Shown here piece by piece: positions 24,844 through 37,000 of a stretch of DNA of 64,000 nt; positions within the stretch are counted from its first letter, which is position 1, and every line of letters begins with the position of its first letter. The notes beneath the pieces were generated by a model. It did no database searches. It was not told the origin of the DNA and saw only the letters and a list, made by a program, of their open reading frames with translations. The translations under genes and the position numbers were made by a program. Source of the stretch: Hyphodiscus hymeniophilus (Eukaryota; Ascomycota; Leotiomycetes; Helotiales; Hyphodiscaceae); NCBI GenBank assembly GCA_016508695.1, contig VNKQ01000011.1, positions 1,116,001 through 1,180,000 of the forward strand, read 5' to 3'.

Positions 24844-27374
24844 TCAGAAGACGTCCTCCGGCCACTCGAAATGCTCTGCGCTCTTCTCTGAGCTCACGCC
24901 CTTTCTCGCCTCGCCGGCTTTCTTCGGACTCGGGGTCGGTCGTGCCTTGGTCAGCTTTGTAGCGTTGGTCGGTACGTGCTGCAGTTTGCTTCCTCGACCT
25001 GAAGGTTGACCATTGCCTTTCGGTGCCGGGATGTTGATGATCTCTCCACTCGCCATACGGACCGTCTTTGGTATCTTGGGCACAGGAGGAACTTCACTAC
25101 CCTCTGTGGATTGAATAGCGCCATAGGTTGCCGTGCGAGCTTCTGCGGTCTCTTCATTGTGGTTGGGTCGGGAGGAGGAAGGCTTCTTGTGATCAGCTCC
25201 GCTCGGCGCGAACGAAGACAACGGTGGTGGAGAGGCGGATTGTCGACCCTTGGTTGGGATCTTGCTCTTGGAGGACCGGGATGAGACGGAGGTTTGTTTC
25301 CTGCCTGGTGTAGGCTGACGACGGTGAGTGGCAGCACTACGGTGGCTTGGGAGCGAGGTCTTGGTATTGGACGTCTTCTGTAGCTTGCGAGGAGGAGTTA
25401 CAGCTGTGATCTTCTTGGGTATACGCTTAGGTTTGTCGGACGAGATCTCGGAATCGTTCTCAGGAATGAGTATAAATGTGTTCTCGCTGCTTGGCTCAGG
25501 ATCGCTCACATTCTTCCGCTTTCTCGATATTGAAGCTTGAGACTTAACAGACGGCTTAGGAGCAGTAATTTGGGAAACTTTGGTGGGTTCAGGACTGGTG
25601 TCGCGCTGTGCTTCAGGTTCCGAGAACTCGTACTCGCTGGCTTCTGTATCTGGGAGCTCAGAGTCATCCGACAGGTGGGAAGCTAAAGGAGCAGACTGTA
25701 GAATGACTTGATCTGATTGGGAATGTACAGACTGGACACTTAGTCGTTCGTTCTCTGGAGCTGTCTTGATGTCCATGGACTCGGTGTTCTCACCCTCAAG
25801 GCTCTGCACGATGCGATCATGTGCAGGAGTATCTGGCTCGAGCGGTAGAGACTTATCGAGATCGAGGGCTAATGGAGCTCCTCTCGTAGATTCTTCCCAC
25901 TCAGGCTGCTCGAAAGCCCTCGACTCGTCCCGAGTAAGAGCCTTGCCGATCTGGGATACGCTCACACTCTCACTCAAACCATTCTCGGAGTCGCCGAAAC
26001 CACTGAGAAGGCGCTCGGAGGGTAATGAGGGCATAGCTCCCGGCACGAACCGGGCTCTTCTCGGAGGCGGTCCAGCAGGAACCGGCTCATCCAATGCATC
26101 AGCCAACTGACGACGAGCAGCCTCCAACTTGCCTTCCAAGTCGCTCACTCGCTTAACCAGCTTCTGCTGCTTATCAAAGTCCTTGCGCGATGGGACTCTT
26201 CGTGCTTGATGATGATCACCATCCGAAGTGTACTCGTTGTCGATGGTTGACTTTCTGATATTTGAGAGAGACGGCTTCTTGAAGTGGAACTTTCCCTTGA
26301 TGGACTTTTGCGGGGTCGACACAGGGCTGTGACTGTACTGGCTCTCGCTGCCCGTGGGGAGCTGCGGTGGTTCTAGGAATATTCTGCCCATTCTCTTCTC
26401 CTCCTTAGATGTCTCGCTGCTCATCCGGCTTATCCTTGAGGCCGACCGAGATCTTCGCTCGCCGAACTCTACTCCAGAATCATGCTTCGGGGGCATTGGC
26501 TCCTTCTGCTCTTGACTCTTGAACAGTGATGGGCCAAAGGTCGAGTCTCGAAAATGACCCGATTCCTTCAATTGCTGGTACATACTCTCGGCCTTTTCCT
26601 TGCGCTCTCGCAGGATCTGCTGCTCGGCAGACTCCTCAATCTCCTCGGGCATTCTTGAGAAAATCTTCCAATTGCTGGGATTGAAAGACGCCGCAAGAGA
26701 TCTGCCGAAGCGGACAATGCTTGACTGACGAGAGGCGTCGGATCGATCCGCAGAGGAGCCAACAATCGATACATCTGAGTGCTGCGGGAAGGTCTTCGGT
26801 CGTGCCATCTTCCTACCCCGTGACTCCCCATGCTCGCGCTCATATCTCTCCAAGGTCTCCTCCTCTCCGATATATGTGGTTGGTGGTTTGTTGCTAGCCC
26901 GATCATTCATGCTACCCTCGAGGAACTTGGATGGGCGAGCTTGATGGGAACTTGGTCGACGTTGAGAGGATGGTGAATTGGGTGCATTTCGATTTCGTAG
27001 GGGAGCTCTTGCTGGAGTTGAGTCGGGTCGGGTCGATGGTAAAGGCCAGTCGCTCGCACGATGTTTCTTCCCACCACGGACGTTCTCCTCGTCTTCGGTT
27101 CCGCAGCTCCCGCCGTGCTCAGAGACCTGATCTGATATTCTGGACTCGCGATTGCTGAACAGTCTCTTCGTGCCAGCCTTGGCTGGGTCGCCATGTGGAG
27201 GTTCTGTCGAGTTGCCTCGAGGTTGCTATCACAAGTCAGCAAGCCGTTCGCTTGAGATCGTTGCAGAAAGTGTGGCTGATTGCGCCGTTCCGGGGTTCGT
27301 GGATCCTCCAAACAACATTCCAGAATACGGGAGGGAGTGTGCAGGCAAACACGAACCTTGTGAGCTTCCATCAT
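24844..27374 (-). CDS. Disordered basic protein, possible nuclear RNA-binding family
   Basis: The secure coding exon runs from 27225 down to the stop at 24844. An internal ATG lies at 26910, but the frame stays open and coding-like upstream (KRLFSNRESRISDQ, PSKFLEGS) to an acceptor TAG at 27226-27227. A plausible first exon is 27374..27357, with a GTTCGT donor like one used in CHS7 and a 131 bp intron. That part is tentative, and an alternative frame with TPSRILE...PRTPERRNQP also exists there. The protein would be about 799 residues, almost all low-complexity Ser, Pro, Arg and Lys. Fixed blocks are SSIVRFGRSLAASFNPSNW and a short coiled coil, QQKLVKRVSDLEGKLEAARR. Similar fungal proteins are often labelled nuclear RNA-binding protein, but I see no RRM, KH or zinc finger. 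The function is unknown. Confidence 0.55.
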
Positions 27375-29665
27375 GGAAGTCCCTTCACTGGTATGGTGTT
27401 TGGTTAATATGTGGGAATGACCTTGTCCCTCGTAGTTCTCTCTCTCTTCCAAGCCTGTTTCAGCCTCGTTGCGTAGTCGTGTACGGTATCTCAGCGAAAC
27501 CGATGAAATAAACAAAGAAGATCAAAGAACCTCTCCTTCTCCCCAATCAAACAATTGATAACCTGATTGTTCAGAGAGGAATAAAACTGCAGAATAGCTT
27601 CCTTCTCTCCTGTTGCGAAGGCGGTACTCCTCCTATCCTTTGGCGTCGTACCCGCACGCTGTATGCAGGTGGTCGCTCAAGAACGGTTTGTTGTTTCAAA
27701 AAACCTCCCCACGTCAGCGGTAGGAAGGTGAGGTAAACAGAAACAGACAGCCTCGCCTAAAGTCGGCCAAGGCCACGCGAATCCCTGCCGCGCTTAGATT
27801 AGCTCCCGCCTCCTTGCCGAGAGCCTCAGAAATAGAATTTGGGGAAGGCGTCTAGGCGTGTACCGCGTACATTTATCAGGTCAGGGATAAGGAGGAAGGA
27901 GCCTCGTCTTTCACAAAACTATTTATTCTTATTCACTCAGTCTGAAATTCAATATCATCAGTCCAGACTCCCAGGGTTGACATATTCCTCGTCCACCTAC
28001 CAGGCACAGGTAGTATGCCCCTGATGCCCGCATACTCGCAACGCACCCGAGCGGGTCAGGCATTCATTGCAGCCTTATTCCCATCAATGATCGGCAGATC
28101 CAGATCCATCTCCATCTTCTTCCATTTCCTCCCCACCTCTCCTATCTTCGCTTTCCTCTTGCTACAGTCCCGTCTGCCTTTGTCATCTTCGTTGGGCGCA
28201 ACCCCGGTACTTTGATGGTGCCGGCTTATCTCGCAGCGTAAGTGCCTTTGCGAGTTCCTATTCGTGTAGTCAATAGATAATAATTATATAACCGGCAGCT
28301 GGATCATGGAACGCAGTAATGAGATCAGAGCGCCAGGAGAGCATTGTACGAAGGTATTTATATCAGAATAAATAGTCATCGTGTAGGTTACGCTCTTACG
28401 AACCCATCGGCCGTGAAAACCCATAGAAGGGGTTCCGATCAAATTATCAATTGACTTCTCACTTCCTCACCAAGACGAACTTTTTCTTACCAATTAGCAT
28501 CTATCAACCGTAATCTCCTTCCTATTCTCATAACAACGGAAGATGTCAATTGATTCCTCACCAAGACGCAATCTATCCCAGTATCTACCAGTATCTACCA
28601 GGCCAAAATCTCGTTCTTGTCCTCATAACAATAACAGAAAGTCATCTCCCACAAACCACAAATCACAACCTCTCACCTCTCACCTCTCACCTCTCACCTC
28701 TCACCTCTCACACCTCTTCATATAACCATATAACCATCATCATACATCACTCATCCTCGTCCCTCCAACCCTCCAACCCTCCAACCAACCTCTCAAGTCT
28801 CCAGACCTCAACCTCAATCTCAATCTCAGCCTCAACCTCAACCTCCCTCTCCCTATGATTCCGACGTTTCGTCCTTAAGCTATGTGTTCATATCCGTAGA
28901 ATGAATGAATGAATAACCCTTCTTTGACGCAGGCACACGAGCGCAGTTGATCAAACGAAACGGTCAATGCAAAGTCCTCCTCGCTAGCGCATCATACCAG
29001 ATACGAATGAATATGTCGTACCACGCTACTGAGGCACAGATGTGATTTTCTCCTGTCACAGGCGAAAGAAAGTGCGCTCTTCACAGAGCAAGAGGTGGTC
29101 TTGTCGTCGCGGCCTTGACGGACGAACAAAAAGCCCAATCACATCACATGCTCACTACCTAGACGCAGGAAAACTCCACGTCTTAAAAATCTCATTGTTA
29201 ACTCATACTTCAGGCACACTTGTAATTTCCTTCACCCATCAATATCATTTACTACTCGAACCCACCATCCATTCGGAATGTATCCCCCTAAATTACAGAA
29301 TGGTCCTTATACCCCCTACCAAGTCTCACTCTCAAACCAACAAAAGAAAAGTGCAACCCAGGGGCCAACAGACGATGCTGTTACATCCGGCCAACCGTTT
29401 CTAGATCCAAGAAAAAACTGATAGAATATGTGCTTTTAGCAAAGTCCGTGAAAGGTCGTTTCGCCGGAATCAAGGAGATGAGCGTCGTTATTGCAAAGAA
29501 TATGTGCAGAGCGGGTTAAGTTGGGGTCGTGGGTGCTGATGCTGTATGAAAAGGAAATCGAGCTCGCTCAGAAATCCGTCCACTAACGCCTGGATATAAA
29601 CACACCCAAACCAATCAACGCCAGGGGCTTCCGAAAATAACAATGGAAAAAGGATAGGGAGCATT
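27375..29665. other. 2.3 kb region between veA 3' end and the next minus-strand gene
   Basis: It carries the promoter of the disordered-protein gene and the veA 3' UTR. Pyrimidine-rich tandem repeats lie at 28669-28850. No gene with conserved sequence is seen. Confidence 0.5.
28669..28710. repeat. Minisatellite, 7-bp unit CCTCTCA x6
   Basis: Six perfect head-to-tail copies of CCTCTCA occupy 28669-28710. Three copies of an 8-bp unit CCCTCCAA follow at 28761-28784, then degenerate CTCAAT/CTCAAC hexamers to about 28850. The tract is pure pyrimidine apart from A. Confidence 0.95.
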
Positions 29666-31359
29666 TTAGCCCAGCTGTGGAAGTGCGCGAGCTTGGTTGC
29701 TGCCATCGGCACGCTTGTAGCTCATCCTTAGCTCATTCATGATAGAAGTCTCGTCTTCGTCTTCGTCCTCGTAAGGAGTGCCGGGACGCATACCATTATA
29801 AAGTGGTTCTCTAGAGGCAGCTGATGGGTACGCTGTGTCGAAGCTGCGTTTACCAATTCGAACGGGCTCCAGGTCTCGTGGTGGTTCTGGAAGCAGGGCT
29901 GGAGCTAGCGGTGCACCGGGCTGAGAATAGAAGCCGGACTCTCTTCGCTCGTAGGTTGGACTATGGAGCGCGGGAGCAATTGAGCGAACTGGTGGCAGCT
30001 GTGCAGGAGGGGAATTTTCGAATTTGCCCGAGAGATGCAGCAACGGAGGAAGACCTTGAGCGGGTGATTGAGGTAGTTGTGCGTGGTAGGGTTGGAAGCG
30101 GTTGAAGTTTTGCTCTTGGCCAGGGTAATGGTGAGGAAATTGCTCATTGGGATGACCAGCCATGGATGCTCTTCGGTACGGATCCTCATGCATCTCACGT
30201 GGTGGGTTACTTGGATAGACGGGATGAGCCGATTGTGGGTAAGTCCTATCGTATCCATAGTGTTGGGCCTGCGGTGGAGGTGGAGGTGCTGCGTGGCCGT
30301 ACTGCTGTGCTTGTTGGCGGTAACCTTGAGCGCTGAATTGTGGTGTTTGGAAGGTTGGCTGTGGGGCAACGAATTGGGATTGTTGCTGGAGGCCGAACCC
30401 GAGATGCCCTTGTTGATCGAAGGGTTGTCTGTGACCTTCAGATCCATTACTGGAAGAACGCGATCGCTCTCTTTCGAAGTCATCAACAGTCGGAGCGCGT
30501 GATTGACGCTCATACACCTCCTCTTCATCAAAGTCTCCGTTGCCTTTGCCATCTCCCCTTCTTCTCATCCGGACATCACGACGAATGCGAACTCGGCACC
30601 CTTGCTCGGCCACCGTTCGACTCGAGGGAGTACTCTCAGCCAATCCAGGGAATTTCTTTGCACTGAAGACATCAAAGACGTCGGACTTGAGCTCCATTCG
30701 CCAGTCGAAGGACGCTTCAGGGTCTTGTTGACCTGCGTGGATGTTCAGGTTGCTCTCCACGGCGGGGTCCTTGTCCGCGTCTTCATCTGGTTCCTTGGTC
30801 TCCTCATACAGGTTGAAGCTCAGACGGTACTTGCCCTCGTGGCGAACAGATAGATCCGGAAAGATGAAGTATCCTGCTTCCGATGGTCGATCCAAATAAG
30901 CCATCCCTGAGACCGGCATGCCAGTCAAAACAGGAACTTGGGCAGCCTGTGGAGGTGGAACGCGACCATGGGCCATCGGTCGCGCCAATTCCAAGGTAGC
31001 GAATAAGAAGAAGTTTGCATTGTATGCAAATGTAATATCTGGGTCCTGCTTTGGATCCCGGCCAACCACTTCAAAAATCTTCAACTCAACGACGGGTGGG
31101 GGATCGACAGGTCGTCGGTCGGCAGATGCTGTGAAGAGTTAAGAGTTAGCACTCGGACGATATCAGAATGCGCTGCGAGTCGAAGTCTCTTACACTTTGC
31201 CCCGGATCCACAAGCGCGGGCACGCTCTGGCTGCTGGATGACCTTCAGCTCATATCGCAATCTTCGCCCCTGTACGGTGTTTCGCTCGATCATCTGTGGT
31301 GGCCTGTCTTGGTTCATGGGCTTCTGGCGAACATGGCGAGGAGGCGCTGTGGAAGCCAT
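29666..31359 (-). CDS. veA: Velvet family regulator VeA
   Basis: VeA is the central velvet protein. With VelB and LaeA it forms the velvet complex, which couples light, sexual development and secondary metabolism in filamentous ascomycetes. Exons 31359..31194 and 31128..29666 are joined across a 65 bp GTAAGA...CAG intron, giving 542 residues. The velvet domain is intact: RRLRYELKVIQQPERARACG, SSADRRPVDPPPVVELKIFE, DITFAYNANFFLFATLE, AYLDRPSEAGYFIFPDLSVR, YRLSFNLYEETKEPDED and EQGCRVRIRRDVRMRRR. The C-terminal half is Gln, Pro and His rich and ends SYKRADGSNQ, as is common in VeA. ATG 31359 is the only ATG ahead of the conserved region. The intron position after CGSGAK is at the conserved K/SSADRR junction. 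A very long gene-poor region lies upstream. Confidence 0.95.
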
Positions 31360-31970
31360 GTTAGATGAAGGAAGTTCAATTGACCCGAATCAATTGCTTC
31401 ACGAGTTCTCAATTGTTTGTTGCGTGTTCGGCTTCTGTTTCAAATCATCAGCCCTTGTGCCTAGTGGCAATCAAGCGACCCGAGAGTCAGATCCAACAAT
31501 TCCGACTCTACGGGCACTGGAAGCGACGACAACACGAGGTCTGGCGGGTAATGCTCCTCACCTATTGTTGGGGTTTTCGGAGTCAACGACGAACGAGAGT
31601 CGGCACTGATGAATGCTAATGGGGGATTGACGATTGAGGCTCGTCGAGGGTTCTGAAGTACCCAGGCGAAGGGATATTGCGGAAGGTTCGAGTTTGTTGG
31701 TTTGTTGGTTTTGGGAGTCGGGGGAAGCCGCACTGTTGGTCGCTGGAAGCACGATCAATCTTGATAGGACGCTTGCTACGGCAGCCTGTAGGTAGATGGA
31801 GTGACAAGCAGATGGACTGTGAGGCTTCGAAAGAGGGATTCCTGGATGGTAATATGTCCTATCCTCCTCGACAAGCAATCCGACGCTTTGTGTCGTGGTG
31901 AGATGAGATGTCGACGAGGGCAAGTGTCGAGAAGTGGTTGGAGTGGAGGGAGTGAGTAGACAGGAAAGGC

Positions 31971-31990
31971 AGGTAAGGTAAGGTAAGGTA
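31971..31990. repeat. Tandem AGGTA x4
   Basis: Four perfect copies of AGGTA, about 0.6 kb upstream of the veA start codon. Confidence 0.9.
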
Positions 31991-32312
31991 GACTCAGCGG
32001 GCAGAATGATGGAGGGAGGGAAGGAGAGCTAGAGAGCCAAGAGTAGGGGCCCGTACGGGACCTATGGTGCGGTAGGATGGGTTAGGATGGGTAGGATAGG
32101 TGGAGACTGAAGACCTGGGTAGTAGACTAGTAGTGGGCAGTGGGCACCGGCTGGGCTGGCTGGGAACTTGGGGCGGGTGCTGTCTGATTGGCTGATTGGA
32201 AGTGGTGGGGCGATGGGTGGTGCATGGGGCGGCCGAACATGGGGGAGGAGAGGAGAGACAGGCTTCGGACGCCGTCGAAGTGTTGGGTCGGGTCATGATT
32301 GGATCCAGCTAG

Positions 32313-32338
32313 CTGCAGTCTGCAGTCTGCAGTCTGCT
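32313..32338. repeat. Minisatellite, 7-bp unit CTGCAGT
   Basis: Three and a half copies of CTGCAGT in a row, about 1 kb upstream of the veA start. Confidence 0.9.
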
Positions 32339-32435
32339 GTGGGACATTTGATGATTTGACTGTGGTGACTGTGGGTGCATAATAATAATGCGTCTGTCTT
32401 CGACTGGATAAATGTTCCCACGACCCTGCAACCCG

Positions 32436-32445
32436 CCCCCCCCCC
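32436..32445 (+). repeat. Poly-C run (10 C)
   Basis: Ten consecutive C residues; the minus strand therefore carries a G10 run. Confidence 0.95.
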
Positions 32446-32732
32446 AGGGATGCCTTCAACCCTCATACTGGTCTGCCAATAAGAACACCCTCCTGCTTGG
32501 CCCTAGGTAGTATCTGGACAGCATCCGCGATGCAGGTTACTGTAGTTCGGTCGTCGGTTAGAGAAGTCAGCGACCTTCCTTTACGAACGTATCTTGGTAC
32601 TGTACGCGGTAGAGACACTGACAACCAGAAGGGGAAGGGGAAGAGGAAGAGGCAGAGAGGACGGAGGAGTAGTCTGAGTATCACCATCATAGTCTGACTG
32701 TCTCAAACCCGACTGTGCACGGCAGAACTCTT

Positions 32733-32772
32733 CCACTGTCCACCGTCCACCGTCCACTGTCCACTGTCCACT
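32733..32772. repeat. Minisatellite, 7-bp unit CCACYGT
   Basis: Five copies of CCACTGT or CCACCGT and a partial sixth copy, with one variable base in the unit. Confidence 0.9.
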
Positions 32773-33103
32773 CAACACTTTGTAACCTTTTCTACTGCTG
32801 TGCTTGGGGAATCTTCTACTGTATTGCGCACTCGGGCAAGGAGGAGGAGGAGGAGGAGCTCCATAGTCTGTATCACCGTCCCACCCAACCAAAAGCCTCC
32901 CTGGGCACGTTGCTTCGTACGAAGTAACGAATTTGCAAATGTAAGTGCCAGTGCCAGCGTAGCCAGTGCCACACTGGCGGCAGATCAGTTAGAGATGGAA
33001 CCCTCCCAAGTAACCTTATCCGGAGTCGAGGGTACTGGGTCCGTCCGTTTTCATGCATTTCCCAGAACTGAGAGTTCCCCACTACCGACGATGGATCATG
33101 GAT

Positions 33104-33160
33104 GGGAGGATGGGAGGATGGGAGAATGGGAGAGTTGGGATTGGGGATTGGGGATTGGGG
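33104..33160 (+). other. Two adjacent canonical G-quadruplex motifs
   Basis: The first motif has GGG at 33104, 33112, 33120 and 33128 with three 5-nt loops. The second has GGG at 33137 and GGGG at 33143, 33150 and 33157 with three 3-nt ATT loops. Both fit the G3+N1-7 rule. They lie about 1.75 kb upstream of the veA start codon, on the strand opposite to veA coding. Confidence 0.8.
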
Positions 33161-33504
33161 ATTGTGAATGGGGAGCCCATTGCGCAGCTCTAACTCGTCG
33201 GATTATCAGACATGCTACCTGGTAACTTATCAGACCCTTTGCCCAGGCCGGAAATTAATTATTCGTTGTCCATTATTCGGGAGAGGAGGCTATTGGGATG
33301 GGGATTTGGGGCTGAGTCGGACCGCAATTCGCGAGACTTGGAGCGGCCGACGCTCACTGCTCACTCAGTGCAAACTCACACTCACTATGCGAGAATCAAA
33401 GGAGTAGAGAGAGTACTACTGCAGCACTGAGCACTCCGCTCCTGGGCTAGGGCCAGTGGTTCAATAGACAGGCAGAACCTCCTCCGTAGTGTGTCTTGGA
33501 CTGA

Positions 33505-33530
33505 TCTTCAGTCTTCAGTCTTCAGTCTTC
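33505..33530. repeat. Minisatellite, 7-bp unit CTTCAGT
   Basis: Three complete copies of CTTCAGT plus partial flanking units. Confidence 0.9.
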
Positions 33531-34054
33531 CCTGCTGAACTCCTGAGTGGTCACTGGTCATTGATGCAACTGGTGGCTTCGTCGGTCTCGTTCGTTTGAC
33601 ATGCACTGGGATCTCCATTCTGCATTCTCGAACCTCGAACCTCCTCCACCTGGCACCCCGCTCGTTCCAGTCCACTGTCCAGCTCGCAGTCGCAGGGTCA
33701 CTTCATTCGACTGAAGTACGACTTCAGATAACATGTGAGCCGCAGTACATACTTCATCCTGTACATTCCTCTTCCCAGGGGAGGAACCCGACAGCAAGAT
33801 CTGAAGCTTAAGGATTCCTGGACTCGAGTTTTCCTCTCGGTGCGACAGTCGATGGGGATTCTGGAGAGTACTGTAGTCTGTACGTGTATCTTGACGCTGT
33901 TTCGGGCATTGGACTGCTCTGGTCTAGCATCGTCCGAGACTCGGGCGCCAGCTACAGCCTACGGGGTTTAGTGAGAAAGGACAGATGGTATCGTAAAGGG
34001 AGGTAAGGTATTCCCGCCGCATCATGATTCATTAGATCGACACGCGCGGTAAAG

Positions 34055-34085
34055 AATAAATAAAATAAATAAATAAATAAATAAT
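34055..34085. repeat. A/T microsatellite, (AATA)n
   Basis: About seven AATA/AAAT tetramers with one interruption. Confidence 0.9.
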
Positions 34086-37000
34086 ATCCCCCCTTGACCT
34101 CTGCAGCAGGAGGAAGGACGCCTTCCTAAGGCAGAAGTGTGTAAGGCTTCTACCGATTCATCTATCTTTCGTATTGGTGTCTCTACTATTGGTCCATCTT
34201 CATTCATATGCGTTTGCGGAACCACATTCTTTCGAATAATAAATACCCTTGGGCATGGTCTAGTCTTCCACGAAATCGCAGCCTCGACTGACTAATCACA
34301 CTTTCCTGAAGATCTCCTGCATCACCACCACGTTGTCCCACGTTCTCGCGTGGTGGACGGATCAGGATCCCATCCGCCACATCCACTCAGGACTCCCTCT
34401 GACTTTCTGGGCGCAGGAAATGGCGTGCGGAAGCCGTCGCGACTTGGCCGGATAGTAGTGACAGTCCAATAGCCCTTGCTTGGCAGTTGGGTGTTGGGTG
34501 GGCATTCTGCCTTTAAGCATTGCCCTTCCACATGTCTGATGCAGATTTTAATGCAGGGTTGAATCTTAATAACGCAAGGGAGGTTGGAATGGTGTGTGTG
34601 GCTTTCACTCCTCTGGAGCCCTAGGACATCGGATGCTTCGCCAAGCGTCTTCCAGAGGTTCTGGATTTACTGTAACCTCGACCTCTTGGCTCTCGACCTC
34701 TCAGAGCCACCCCAAGTTCCCAACACCCCTACAGTAGAATCTACCGTAGATGTTCCAGTAGTTAGTCTCCGTCTTCACACTGTACTGTACCTGTGATTCC
34801 ATCCAACGTCATCCCCGATCTTCAACGGCAGTTGTCATGTATGTGTCAAATTATCAACAACCAACGACTTGGTCCCATCCCAGCCATCGTCGCTGAAACA
34901 CACCCAACACCCAAACTTCCGTCAGAGGCCCCCGAGAGTCAGGGCGCTGCGCCCGATCATTCTTGGGGACACCGGCGGGGAGGGGCCTGGGAGTCTGGGA
35001 CACACTGTGAGAGGATGCACATTATTCTACTGTACACATGTACAGGCATAAGTGACCAGCACTCATGGGTACACACGCATCATTGGACGACAGGCTCGGA
35101 TGCTGCACCAGAACATCTGTGGCCCGTCTCGTCTCGTCTCGGGGACTTTTGCAGGGCCTGTGTCCGCGATGGCGATGCCCATACTGTACCACCCAGTAGT
35201 GCCCACCCTATGGCGGAATACAAAGACGCTGCTCCGTGGCGTCTTGGTGGTTTCTTGCATATCGGTTGCAAGCCTCCCATGCACATGCACATGCACCAAG
35301 GGAAGTTTCAACGGTCCAACTCGCCAGGCTCGCGAATCACATTGCCAGGAAGAGTCCCCCCTTTTCCTCTTTCCAACAGGCCACCTATGTACTCCCGCTG
35401 AGCAGAAGGCATGTTCTTACTCTCAACGTATTGCAGAAGCTGGCGAGTATGGAAGCGCGTCTATGATCAGGGCAATTCCCTTGTACGCGCAAGGAGATCC
35501 TTTCCCTTTGCCGCTGCCGCTTGTTACACGAGTGCTTGGATCGCACTGCGCCACGTATATGTGACCCGAGGGCGAAGTACAGGAGACTACATATACATGC
35601 TATGGAGGACGAGCCATAAGCTTTCTGATGCTGTCTGACAGTCTGATATTCTGTATCTTCGCTGGGAATGATAGTGTGGATAAGAGTTTACTCCCCTCGC
35701 CAGCCACTGGAAAAGGTTGGATCTTGTCATTCACTGGCTTCTGACTCCTGAGCCTGGCCATCCCTCCCTCGAGGATGTGTCAGGCGACCTGTGGCTGTTG
35801 ACGCCCTCATCAAATCGTTATGAGCGAATGAGCTCCTTGTAACCCACTCTTGTCAAGCTGCTGTCCAGAGCTTTCGCCAACTTTCAACATCCAGAGACCA
35901 GGTATCTTCCTCGAGGCAGATGAGAAGTACCACACCACTTATCAAAAGCCTTGGATCCATGGGCCTGAAGCTAGCCCAATTTGCTCATGAAACAATGTCA
36001 CCTGGCTAACCCGACTTTCAAGAACCGTCGTACAACAAGTTTCACAATCTGGTGGGTGTGCCCATGTACTTTGTACTTTTCAGGTTTCTCATTTTCTGTA
36101 GTTTTACCTACTTCGTCGAAGGCAGTACCACAGAGGTATCACTTGACCCTCAAGTCATATCCGCCTTGCCCCCACCTCACGAACCTCATCCCACTGAGTC
36201 ATGCATGCGTTCCTGTACACCTTGAACCTTTTCACTACTCCATCGGGACATCACCAATTTGTATCTGGCATTGCCTCACCCAGTCCTATGCGTCTACCCG
36301 TTGGTGACCCGCCTGGAGACTGTATCCCATATCAAAGCAGCCATGCAGGCAGTACCAGGCTCACGTTGTAGCTCCACGGCACTGCTACCAACCTCCGCCC
36401 CCGAGTCAATATGGAGAAGGTCTGTGGATGTGTTTCAAATCGTGTACACCTCTATGTTGGGGTCAATCTCGTATTCTCTGACATTCTTGTCGTGGGTTGT
36501 TCTATCTCGATGAGACCCGCGCTGCATATCCTCGACAATCGATCTCCTGGAACACAGCATGCTCGAGGTACGACCCAGCCGGCGTCTTGAGGACACGCAT
36601 CGATCCGATCGAGTATGAGGCGGATTCGGGTCTGTTCAGATCTCTGCCAGGCTCTGAGATCGAGGCACCTGCACCAGTGGGCAGAGTCTTAAGCATCGGA
36701 CATTTCACTGCGCAGCCAGTCGACTGGACAGCCGAAGAGTGGCCTTCCGCTCCAGTCCATCTCCGTAGAGTGAAGGGTGGCGTGACTATCCGTGGGTGTC
36801 TCTGTCTTCTTTCCATGCTTGTACTCACGTGCTTGACAAGACGCAGATACCCACCTGTGAGTATATCGCTTTCTGTAGGGATGATATCAAACTGCCGGGG
36901 AGGTGGATGAGGACAGGAATTTCTGGCGTGGCAACATGGATGATATTGTTGACTGCTCAGTTTCGTGCGGGTAGGCATGGGCGAGTGCCTTTGTGACGGA

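Noticed and set aside
34793..35401. Plus-strand 202-codon frame in the veA upstream region
   Set aside because: It begins with GTG, has no ATG nearby and random-looking composition.
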